DNA from: Paragonimus westermani
Lineage: Eukaryota; Platyhelminthes; Trematoda; Plagiorchiida; Troglotrematidae
Length of the DNA stretch: 64,000 bases
NCBI GenBank assembly: GCA_008508345.1
Contig: QNGE01002648.1
Location: 18,034 to 82,033, forward strand
Reading direction: 5' to 3'
A program made the position numbers and the translations under genes. Positions 1 to 10,572 of this stretch are shown piece after piece. The notes beneath the pieces are model-generated. The model was not told the DNA's origin. It did no database searches and worked only from the letters and a program-made list of their open reading frames with translations. Within the stretch, counting starts at the first letter, position 1, and each line of letters opens with the position of its first letter.

Positions 1-445
1 TCTACCAGCAGCATGACCATTGTAAGTCGAGTTCGTCTCCTAGATTGGGAAACTCGCGATTCACATAGTCGGTGATCGGAGAAGTTGAGTGAGATGGTGG
101 CTAACCGAGCTGAATGGCGTGAATGCTATTGTCGTTTGGCCGAGTTGTCTGTGGAGTGAGTGCACTCAGTGACGTGGGAGCAGTGGAAGCCTCGAGGAAG
201 CTGTCCTGATGATGGCGCCTTACTTTCACTCACAGCTCGATTATCTGTTTGCGAGATGTAAGCGCCTTGATGTTAAACGCTTGAATATGAGTGTAGCTGT
301 TTTGAGCAGTAGGGTCCCTCCCCTTCTTTTTTCTCCCCTCTTCCTGTACAGGATTTGCTTTTTTAATCATGGTTGTGTGACAGTTAGGGATCAGTAAAAA
401 CCACCGATGTATTTCCGTCCAATATAATAGTGGTGATGGTTCTGA
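1..445 (+). repeat. Repeat A, copy 1 (probable 3' end of a non-LTR retrotransposon)
   Basis: This segment is repeated almost unchanged at 19531-19950 (about seven differences in some 400 bases by eye) and in shorter, inverted form at 46284-46549. The left end is cut by the window. A short open frame from about 93 reads MVANRAEWRECYCRLAELSV and then a stop; a tryptophan/arginine-rich end of this kind resembles the C-terminus of non-LTR retrotransposon polyproteins. Copy 2 ends in a GATG-like microsatellite, as RTE-type 3' ends often do. The assignment to a retrotransposon tail is inference; the repetition itself is seen directly. Confidence 0.75.
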
Positions 446-904
446 AGTCATTCTGCTCGACTATGACAGTAATCCAGAACCACTTGACATTTCAAAGCTG
501 CAGTCGCATTCCAAAATATGTCTGAATGCAAGGTACACCGTAATGTTCAAACCCTGTCAAGCAGTACCGCTTTTTCTCAGACAGGTTCACTCGATTGTTC
601 TTCACCGGGCACAAGGTATACTTGCAGTTTTGTGATTTCCTTTTGACACGGTCCTCCGTTATTTTCTCCAGTGAAATTAAGCAACTGGCAAACGTCGAAT
701 TGTTTGCACGTCTGTGATCTCAGCTATCAGCCGCGTCCATGAGTAACATGACGGGTTGCTGTTGATGTGGACAGTTTTACACGAAATGGTATGCAAATAC
801 GCATTTTTCCACGAATAATCTTAAGCGGCTTGTCTGCAACAGGATCAGAGCTAGGAAAATCTGGTAACAACACTGTGCTTTGGTGGAAAAGATTACATAC
901 CATA

Positions 905-2578
905 CAGACTAGCCATATCATTTAATCGGCTCAACATACTTCGACTACTCTCTTGAGCAACCCAGTGTCGCCCACACACACAGTAGCAGCCAGCTTGTTA
1001 GCCGCCGAAAGCCCCACTTCAAGATTCGCAGAACATGCGGATGCTCCTAAAATATAACTCATCGCATAGTTGATGAGGAGAGAATAAATTGGACAACCCT
1101 GTTGAAAATAGTTGAGTTGAGGAATGCTAGGGATGGCTACCTTCAGAATTGACATAGAATAACTAGAGTAAATTGCTATGATTCACTAAGACTCTTCGAC
1201 CATAGGGACGGCTCCAGAGGGCATGTCAGACAAACCGGATCAAATATACTCTGTAGGTCAAAAACCACAATGATCACTAGCTAAGCAATAGATCACCAAT
1301 GTTTCGGTATATGTCGAAGAATGAATGTGTGGGCGATAAACCCGCGATCACGTCAAAAACACCCCGTTTCTCTTACCTCATTCTCGGTGTCTCAGAAGCC
1401 GTTGCGTTATGAGACTCAAGTGTTTCCAATACCAACCATTCTTTTCTCTGTGGAACATCAGAAACGTATCGAAGTGCTGCTCGATACCAGTCACCCCCAT
1501 CTCCAAAAAGGTGCAGTTGGTTTTGACAACGACCTCTCACCATTCTCGTTGAATAGAGTCGTTGCGTTTCGTTGACGTGAACTCCGAAGTCTTCTTAGTG
1601 TCCGACGCGAAGACATCGGAAATATCATAAGTAAGGACATCCTCTCCATCGTCTGTAGCTGATTCGGGCGGCTGATGCTAGTCAAAATGTTTCTCAAAGC
1701 ACCCAGCTTATTTGCTGAGTCGCCGCGGTAGGCTGCGAATTTGTATGCCACCTCTTTCACACGGTCTCACCGCCAACATGTCGGCCGCCGGTCCAACCGC
1801 GAATGGTAGGAAACAGGATCGCACTATCAGCTCATAAACGAGCGTTTTACGCATCTTCTTCATCTAGCTAGGTAAGTCTTGTGCTCGTTGTGCAGACTCT
1901 TTGTAGGACGTTTCACTCCACGGGGTTCTTCGTTGTAGTCGGAGTCGGGGGATCCATGAGTGTTTTCTTCTAATGTTCCGCGTAGTCGGCACAAATCCAC
2001 GTATGCTGTGTCTGCAATGATCGTATAGCAGACCCCTTCGTGGGATGTTTGTATAGTTATTAGAATTTCTGTCCAGTGCTCGTTTGGATCATCTCACCAC
2101 TGTGATCAGTGCTGTTTGCAAGCTTTTTGTAAAGACGTTCTGCTCAACCTCCGAACGGACATTAAAGCTACGAGCGGATGCTTTCTGAGCATTCGGTAAG
2201 ACAAGACGGTCTTGTATAATAGCACGGCCTGACTCAAGATAGTTCTTCCAAAATGAAAGGTAATCTTGAATGATGTGTCTCATCGGTAGCTGTCAGCGGT
2301 GTGCCCGATTTACGTTCATTGTTGAACTACACACTTCGGTCCTTATGTGATGTATTGCCATATTTTGTACCGAAATGCGCATAGCTGCAGTAGTCAGTTG
2401 CCACTGTCAGTGCGTTGCGCCCGGACACCGAACAAACCATTCGGAGTAAGACGACCAAGTTATGTGTTCAAATCATCCGTGTGCACGAAGATGTCCGTGT
2501 GTCCAACTTCTTCTCAGGATATGAGCGAGGGTATCGTAGTAAGTGTTCTTGCTAGCATCTGAGCTAGTGTCTACTGGG
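905..2578 (-). pseudogene. RTE-like retrotransposon relic b (endonuclease and reverse transcriptase fragments)
   Basis: Read on the minus strand from about 2580 downwards, frames with stops and shifts give endonuclease-like pieces (AYAPVDTSSDAS near 2580-2540, then GVRAQRTDSG near 2430-2400). A linker-like stretch lies near 1760-1500 (KFAAYRGDSANKLGALRN). A reverse-transcriptase palm fragment containing QGCPIYSLLINYAM follows near 1100-1060. The order endonuclease, linker, RT is that of RTE/CR1-type non-LTR elements. No catalytic ADD motif was found in it, and the reading frame is broken many times, so it is a dead copy. It abuts relic a at about 2578. Confidence 0.7.
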
Positions 2579-5400
2579 GCGTATGCACACAAGCATTATC
2601 AACCCTTCCTTTTAACGACAACCGAACGTCTATTCGACGTCTCAGATGACGCAGTTTGGCAAAGGTAACTCGTGCCTTTGCTCTCCTTGCTGATATCTCA
2701 CCAGCAATATTACAAGCTGACGAGATAGTGTTACCCAGGTATGTGAAACTGCGCACAATCTCGAGCGGATTATCTGCAGTGAAGAAAGGGGATTGGAACT
2801 GCTCTAGTCTTGAAGCAGCACTTCGCACTTTGAAGGTGCGAAGTACATTCCATACAAACCAGCTCGATTACTCACTTTCTTCAGCATAGTCTGTATGTCT
2901 TCGGTAGAGGGACTGAGTTAGACAAAGTCGTCCGCACACTGCGGATCGGTCAACCTAGTGCCATTACACTGGACTCATCAAGCACCCTTCAGAATGCTGT
3001 CCATGACGAAAGTGAACAGCAAGGTGAAAATCGGACACCCTTGACGAACACCACTAGAAGTGGTGAACGGTCGAAACAGCTGTCCATAAACTCTCACCTG
3101 CTTGCAGACTGTGTATACAGTGATTTCAACGGATTCACGTATTTCCCTGGTATTCCCTTGCGGAGAAGATGGCTCCAGAGAATGTTACGAGCAACTTAGT
3201 CGAAAGCAGCTTTTACTTCTAAAAAGACCACGACCATCGGCTGTCTATATGAATGCCGATATTCCAAGACCCGTCGTAAGGTAAAAATGTGATCAACGCA
3301 CCCTCGACCGGAACGGGATCTTGTCTGTACATCGCGTATCTGACTTTCTCTTGGTTTAGGAATCCGACATAAAATGGGGCCAGTGAGTAATTTGGATGTG
3401 AGAGACACCAGACTGATGCCTCTGTGATTGTCACACAGACTTCGGGCCTCCTTTTTGAAAACGGTAATTACTGTTGATAGGCACCAATCATGAGGTACTT
3501 CTTCAGTCTCCCAAATCGTCTGGATGAGTTTCGTCAGTTTTGATACCAATCTCTCCTCGCCATCGTTGAAATGGGAAGGAGGGAGGAGGTCTGATCCAGG
3601 GACGTTGTCACGCCTCAATAACTGGAGCTGCGTGGTCAACTTTTCTTCCGACGGAGGGCCGTCTGGAATGCACTAGCTGACCATTCGGGTCCCGTTATCC
3701 ATATTGTCCGGTTGAGACCAGCTGAACTGTTCTTCAAAATGTTCAGCCCACCTGTCAAGTCGGCGCGATTGATTGGTAATAAGTGAACCATCTTTCCCAC
3801 ATATGGCCTCACTTACACCAACTTGACGACCAGTACGTGCGAGGATCAGGGAGAAAAGCCTTCTGCTACTCCCAGATAAAATATCTTTCCCCATCTTTTC
3901 CGACTACTCCACCAAGTAGTGCTCACGGTCTTCGCGCAAGCTTTTAGTCAGTTAGCATTTCAGTTCTCGACGATCGTCATCATATTCAGAACCAAGTAGA
4001 ATCAAGCGACGCTTGTTCATGAGGTTTATCGACGTGACGGAAATCCAGTTCTGTCGCAACTGAACAGCTCTTTTGGAGCATGCCTCTTCACAGCATACCT
4101 TCATAACTGTGGTGGTTTGTTGCCAGTGTTTGTTAGGATCTTTCACCCGATTCGAACTGGGCAACTTATTCACCAACGCTTCCTGGTAAACGTTCTCCAC
4201 ACTCTCCTCTCTTGAATACCAGCTAAGTACCTTGCATTTACGAGCATATTTTGTCTCGGCAAATGACAAACAAAACGGGCACGCACAACAGCATAGTCCG
4301 AGTCCAGGTGACTGCTCCAAATTACGCGACGGTCCCTAACAGAACGGTGCCACCTGTGACTGAATGCTGTATGATCGAGCTGTGTCCACGGCTGAAGGGC
4401 ACACGGAGGTCTCCAATTAACACAGTGCCTCTTTCTGTGTAGAAATGCGGCGCTCAAAATATGGAGACCGTGAACTGCGCACAGCTGCAGCAGTCTTTTG
4501 CCACTGTCACTGCGCTGTGCCCGGACATCAGACACCTCCTAGCCGACTCTCCTCTAGAGGAACGACCAGATTGAACATTCAAATCGCTTATTAGTATGAT
4601 GACATCTGAATGTTTAGTTCGCGTCAAGAAGTCAACGACGATATCATAGAGCGCACCCTTGGTAGCATCTGAACGGTTGTTCATTGGAGCGTACACCGAT
4701 ATAGTGACTACAGAACGCTTTTTTGGTTTGCGTCGACAGACTTTAACCGATGTATTGAACCGGACAGCGCGCAATCGACTGTCCACTGGGATCCAATCAG
4801 GTGAACATTGTTCTGGTCTGGAACTCAGTACGATTCCCACTCCAGCTTGGCGACGAGATTCGGTTTCGACGCCACCAGAAACCCTGAGAGAGAAACAATT
4901 GGATCGACAACTCTTCTGGATCTGAGCTCAGGTGGATAACGATGCTAGAATCGTAGGCTCGCATCTCTGACACGCACCACACATCAGACTCCAGACTTAA
5001 GAGAGTAATTGTCAAAGCAGCTCGCTGACCGACTTGTCGGAAAGTGCCGACATTGAGGGCGCCATTGTTGACCAATTGTCTTCGCCTCAGAAAACAATTG
5101 TTGCCCAAAAGAACATGGAAGGTAGGAGACTTTGGGGGTAACCTAGTAGGCAAAGGTCGTGATGGGTGAATAATGTCACTGTCAGGAGAATGATAACTTC
5201 TGATACTTTCTGGTCTTTTATGCCGCGGAATGGGGTTGGCTCAAAGGACTCCACCCCGAGTCTCTGGCTCAAATGTCTGATTTGCGAGACAACAGGATAC
5301 AGGTTGTTTTATCCTACCTGGAGCCAATTACTCAAGAGTCTGTCTCACTTGACAGTGAGGGGCTTGCCTGGTCCGAGGGCGCAGTGAGTAAGAAATCAAT
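2578..5400 (-). pseudogene. RTE-like retrotransposon relic a (endonuclease-RT part)
   Basis: On the minus strand this reads in the order of an RTE-type polyprotein: a 5' leader (about 5400-5150), endonuclease start (VGQRAAL, WCVSEMRAYDSS near 5030-4950), endonuclease core (DWIPVDSRLRAVR, ISVYAPMNN, 4790-4660), endonuclease end (CALQPWTQLDH, 4170-4535), linker (RRLDRWAEHFEEQF, near 3740) and RT (NVPGSDLL, IWETEEVPHDWCLSTVI, NHRGISLVS, 3639-3196). The palm has RQGCP near 3040 and a CADD box near 2920 where YADD is usual. It stops at LKGRVDNACV near 2585 without its C-terminal part; a matching C-terminal part lies in plus orientation at 5785-6115. There are many frameshifts and stops. Confidence 0.85.
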
Positions 5401-5784
5401 GTCTGAGTCTGATCACAGCTGCACGTAGTAGATGTACTCGAAGCTGTATCATGTTTCTGGGTGATTTTCGACCTTATTGGATAATACGCGGATGGTCACG
5501 GTCAACCGTTGGGCGGTTGGGGTGCTCTTTGCTTGTGGGTACCCTTTTTAATCCCCTTTTTCTTGATACGGAAGACAGTATTATTGCAACTATAAAATAG
5601 TTCTACTGCATGCCTATAGGATCGTGTCTCCTTACCTAAGCACTCCTACACGGTCGTTCGTGCGACATACAATCCTATGAATGTAACCGTTTTTCATCTA
5701 ACTGATCCCTTTTAGCCTATCTGACAAGGTTGCATTTTGAAGAACTGAAGTTTTAGTCAGCATAGCTCATCGGATCAAAATAGG

Positions 5785-6115
5785 AACGTGGCCTGTTCGT
5801 GACGAAGATGTCAACCGACTTGCTGTGTTTGACCATCGTTGTCTCTGCCAGTTGGCTTACATTAAGTGGACTGCTCGCGTAATCAACACGGCCGTTCGCC
5901 TGTGCGTATTCCGGAACGCTCGGGATGCACGGTCGATTGGTCAACTACTCACGTTGAACAGCTTGCGATGGTTGGGTCACGTACTCCGTATGCTATCTGA
6001 TCGTCTACTGTACCGGGCGTTCTATGCTGAGACCACCAACAGTTGGATGAAACCGCGTGGTGGTCAAGCAACAACGTGGTCACAAAATGTGAAGATCCTG
6101 ACGCTTTTAGCAGAT
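5785..6115 (+). pseudogene. RTE-like retrotransposon, C-terminal fragment
   Basis: A plus-strand frame reads TWPVRDEDVNRLAVFDHRCL, then LRWLGHVLRM, then GGQATTWSQNVKILT. It aligns with residues of the longer copy at 61783-63450 (TWPVRKQDINRLAVFDHRCL, LRWLGHMLRM, GGQATMWSQSVKTLT). It begins about ten codons after the point where relic a stops and lies in the opposite orientation, so both pieces may come from a single insertion with an inverted 5' part. The element's last part and microsatellite tail are missing. Confidence 0.8.
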
Positions 6116-6640
6116 GATCACATTCAGTGCCTTGGTGTAGTCAAAAACACAACTGTTTGGTGTTCAGTCCTTACTTACACGCAAGCAAATCTTCCCTTTT
6201 CGAACTCCGTGCTGCCTCAAACTTGGGAGCTTAAGACGATCCAGGTGCTCTTGAGAACGGCCAGCCATTGGTTGCCCTTTTACTTTATCCAGCACACAGG
6301 GCAAGCTTACAGGATTGAAGATACCGAAATTTTTCCGATCATATTAGATAATAAGCCAGCGTCATGATCAACCGTTTGGCGATCGGAGTGCTTTCCTGTT
6401 TAGGAGTGCTCTTTCTTGCTCCATTCTTTGTTCGGAAGGCAACAGCCCCAATTATTTTGGCCCTCGTCTTTCTGCTTCTCCATCGAGTGACAATTGTTTT
6501 CTAGATCCAAGACAACTGGTAAACATTGGCATTTTCACTGTCGGTATTTTGTGATGGGCTGGTGAGCAAGTTACTTTGGAAAGTACTCTTTGAAGTCTGG
6601 AGCTCGATGTGCAACGTGTATTGGAGACACAAATATCCGA
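6116..6640. other. No recognisable gene
   Basis: The frame of the preceding RTE fragment stays open to 6367, but from about 6116 onwards it no longer resembles the element. A stretch near 6365-6450 (CAACCGTTTGGCGATCGGAG) loosely resembles one at 5497-5590, which suggests another low-identity repeat. Nothing else can be assigned. Confidence 0.5.
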
Positions 6641-7680
6641 TTCAAACGGCGTTGTTCATTTGGGTTCACTTCCGGGCTACCGTCGGTCCAAGCGTTTCTC
6701 CACCAGCGTCTCGTGTTCAAGCTGAAGTGGGAATCGCACTGAGTTCCCAAGCTGAGCCATGCTTGTTCGATTGGATTTGAGTGACCAGCCGCTTGTGTAC
6801 TGTCAGACTCGGTACATCGGGTAGATTCTGGCAACGCAGTTCAGGAAAGCGTTGTGTATTCTCTACAATCAGCTTGCATTCCCAACGAATAGTTGTCCAG
6901 GTACTACCAAGGATGCGTTCTACGAAGCCCTCGTTGAACTTCTGAATTAGACCGAACAATTACATACTAGCCGGCGATTTTAATGCTCAGCTTGGTCGTC
7001 TTTCTTCAGAGGAGAAGTATCTTAGAGGTATGTGTGGTTTTCGGGCACAACGCACTGACAGTGGCGACAGAGTGCTACGGCTGCGCCCATCTCACGGCCT
7101 CCTTGTTCCGAGTATCGCATTTCTACACAGGAGGAGGCACTGTGTCACACGCAGACCACCCCGTGCATCTCGGCCATAAACACAATCACATTACGGTTGG
7201 TTACAAATGGTACCGTCCTGACAAGGGCTGCCGCGCATTTTGAAGCAGTCACCTGGACTCGGACCATGCGGTTGTACGTTCTTATTTTGTACAAGGCTAC
7301 TGTCAGCTTTAGAGGTACGCGCTTCTATCCTGTTCCCTACATGTCCACCGTCGCTAATGAGGGTTCCCATTTACACAAACAACAATTTTCATAACCTTCT
7401 TATTCAACATCAAGCCCACGTGATCGCAGCAGTCTTGCAGAGGCATTTTGCACTTGAGGGCTGCAGAGCGTATTCCGAAGTACGAAATGTCGTCTAATGT
7501 TGTTTGGAAGGATAGCAAAGGCGCGTGCTGCGTTTGCCACCCTGAGTCGTCTGTGGGGTTAGAAATACTTCCGATTACTTTTAAGAGGAAGTGTAGATAA
7601 TCCTTATATGCCTTCTGTTTTGTTCTGTGAATCGGAAATGTGGCTCGTTCACGACTGGGCCGACGACAGACATTTTGTGT
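6640..7680 (+). pseudogene. RTE-like retrotransposon relic c (plus strand, internally deleted)
   Basis: On the plus strand, VGIALSSQAEPCLFDWI (6728-6777) and then ILAGDFNAQLGRLSSEE (near 6962-7015) and RAQRTDSGDRVLRL are endonuclease pieces of the same family as relic a, followed by HRRRHCVTRRPPRAS (about 7125-7170). From about 7510 the frame reads RIAKARAAFATLSRLWG and, from 7608, PSVLFCESEMWLV, which match the C-terminal half of the long copy (RIAKARVAFSKLRHLW, RSILLYGSETWPV). The RT domain between them is missing. Stops interrupt all parts. Confidence 0.75.
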
Positions 7681-10271
7681 TTCGCCATCATTTCCTTTGC
7701 CATCCGACCCAATTTATTTATTTATTTTATTTCTTCTGGTTTACCGTTTGTTTGTGCTCTAATTTTTCGACCGTTTTTGAGTGGTTTGGGGTGTTCTTTG
7801 CTTAGCACGGTTCATTCGCCTTCTGTGGAACCCTCTTCTGAATGACGCTTTATCTTTCTGAACGAATTTTGAGTAAAACTTCTTTTGGTTCTCGGAATCC
7901 AAGACCCTGTTTCCTGTTGTAACTTTGTGTTCGTAGCCATCTGTTTGCCCATTGGAAAAATATCTCGGGAGGTTTTTCTGTATGCGCATGTGTAAAATAT
8001 CATTTTGAGCGTAAAGTCGTACATATGATACAGGGTACCTTGGCTGGGAATCAACCAACCTTAGCGTTTCCAGACGCTGGCTGAACTTTGGTTGTTTTCT
8101 TTCACGTTGTTCGTAACCTATGCAGGCTAGGCACTCGGATATCAATTTTTTACATAGAGAATGAATCCTTTTTTCGTGCTTTCCCCTATTCTTGCTTTCT
8201 TCATGTAATTTTCAGAAGCTACGGTTTCGAGTGTTCTAATACTGATAGTTGTGCTCTAAACAGCTGAGTTATCGTTGGTGTTTTGTTGATAAAACAGCGG
8301 TGGTTCATATCTGTCGGTACTGATAGCGAGTCTCTTTACTGAAATAGATTAAAATGGATTCAATCCATCAGCTTCGTCTTATAGTTTGTACCTAATTTTA
8401 TTCGTTTTTAAGAATGTGTTCGCTTAGCTGCAAAAAAACAGATTGACGGAACTTCCCTGTCATAGAAGTATATCATCTAAGCATTTATCCGGACTTTACT
8501 TGTCATTAACATTTTCCTTCAGTAAAAACTTACATAGTTTGCTGTTCGTTAGATGATCATTTAGACTGATCGTGGAAAGTGGGTATGTCATACGTTACCT
8601 TAAATATGTGCCAAGTTCCATAGTTGTACTTGATCGATTTTACTTCTCCCTCTGTGCCTACCTCTCTCTTGAATTACGTATCCACTGTTGAATCAGCTGT
8701 CTTACCGAAGGTGGCTCGAAGTAACACAGTGTTGTTCAAAAAATGTTCAGACTATACGGTAGTCGTTCACAACGGACCAACTGTCTACATCGTTGTGCAT
8801 TTGTATCTGCGATTAATCCTTTTTTTTAACGTTGAAATGGAAGTCAACTGCATTTCATTTAGGCCACATGAGACTTGTGTGAAATGTTAACAGTTTCAGT
8901 ATCCAATGTGCAAATGACTGTGCTGGTATGTTGAACCGTGCAGCTTTATACAGCACAGTTTACCACACGAAATTAATAATTTACTGAATAATCAATGATG
9001 ATAACTAAAACAACAATAAAGGTAACAATCCATTCATTAAAATGTGGTAATAACTATTTTGATGGCGTTCTTGGTTGATAGTGGAACACTCATGAAAATT
9101 TGTAGTCAGTGTTAACGACACGTAATAGGCGAGCGCAGCCGGTTTGACACTTTGAATGTAAACTGAAACTTATTGTTCTTCAATTGGGCTTATTTTGAAT
9201 TATCGAATTGACTACGCTACGTGTCAGTAGTACATCTTCAGTGCCTAACAGTGACGTTGGTGAACTATAGCGTGAGTTGATTGTGAATCCCTACTTGGAC
9301 AGTCAGCCGTCTAGATCATTTAGTAGATTTTCTTATGTAGACTGGGTTCGTGAATTCCATTTTGCAATTTCTGAACCACAGGCTCGGATTCATAGCTACG
9401 CTGATATAGTGTACTTGTTACTTTCGGGCGTGCCATGTTTATCGTTGGCACGATTCCATCCTAAACACGGATCTTCTGCAATCGGGTTCTTCTGAATTGT
9501 CAACTTTTCTACACTATATTTTTCAACAATATCAGTCTTTCGAATAATCCAAAATCGTCACATGAATTGATGCACTCATTCGTACTCGTATTAGTATAGT
9601 AACGCTATGATTGTGGATATCATTGAGGAGCAATATTTAGCTACATAGGATTGACCAAAGTATCACATCAGCGAAACTAGTAATCAAAGAAAGTGAGCAG
9701 TTCGAACAAATGAAACGATCATGCACACGAATGAAAAAAAAACAATAAATATAATTTGTTAGACATTATTCGCAAATTCAAGGCAAAACCACATGTACTG
9801 TTTATACAAACTAGATGGTTGCGTCACGTTTTCTGTCACTGGCTCAAATGTGACGTTTTTTGTGTTATCCCCCAACGACTCTAAGGCGCTAGTAATACAC
9901 TGCCGGTAATCCATTTGTGTATATCTGCGAGGTATTCTATTCGCTTATGCCAATAAAAAATCTTCACAGTTTGCGTTAGATTCGTTTGTCTGAAATAGTC
10001 TAACTCTGGGGGTGAGCTGAAAAGTTCACTTACTGTCGCCTTCTGGTGGACTAGGCATGGTAATCGTATTAACCCACTATAATGAAGCGAACTCTGCTGA
10101 CATCCGTTTAGGGGGAAGAGGTAGATGCAATTCTGGTCGAAATGGAACCCCGTCCACAGGCAGCAGTGTCGTTGCTCGTCCGCCTATCAGGACGTAAAAT
10201 TCTGTTGCTTAAACTCACTGTACTGCCGTGATTTGGGAATATACTAAACTGTCCTTCTGCTGAACAGCCAT
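7681..10271. other. Upstream region without a recognisable gene
   Basis: Only short frames occur here, for example 7759-8145 on the minus strand and 8624-8890 on the plus strand, and none resembles a protein I know. The sequence is AT-rich. It must hold the promoter of the CFAP43 gene and possibly its first, non-coding or short coding exon, but I could not place a transcription start or a TATA box with any confidence. Confidence 0.5.
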
Positions 10272-10572
10272 TTGGTGCACAATACTAGATATTACAGTGT
10301 CACTGTTTCCCTCTTTAGATGGACCCAAGGATGTAAGGGCTTTCAACTGGGCTATCTGGACAACCATATTCTATGCGTTCGAAGTGGTCCAGCTGTGCGG
10401 CTACATAATCTGGACGAGGGTACCTATAAGATTGTTCAATTTCATACGCATGCTCTGACAACGCTGGCTGTTCATCCTCTTGGTACTTACTTCGCCGTTG
10501 CCGAACTGCACGAAACTAACCCCAAAGTGTTCGTATATGAGTATCCAGATCTGAAGGAAAAAATACTTCGAG
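10272..10572 (+). CDS. CFAP43: CFAP43 exon A (N-terminal WD region)
   Basis: The frame from ATG 10272 reads into RWTQGCKGFQLG and VRSGPAVRLHNLDEG, the N-terminal blade region of the family. It ends at the donor G|GTATTT after KILRG in phase 1. A strong polypyrimidine tract and AG at 10317-10318 directly before the conserved tryptophan mean that the true exon may begin at 10319 and be joined to an upstream first exon ending in phase 2; I found no convincing candidate for that exon. In that case the residues before RWTQG would be intronic. Confidence 0.8.

Noticed and set aside
7759..8145. Minus-strand open frame of 128 codons
   Set aside because: Basic, repeat-like composition with no family resemblance and no splice or start context; it may be chance or part of an unknown repeat.
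8624..8890. Plus-strand open frame of 88 codons upstream of CFAP43
   Set aside because: No recognisable domain, AT-rich, and no matching phase to the CFAP43 exons.
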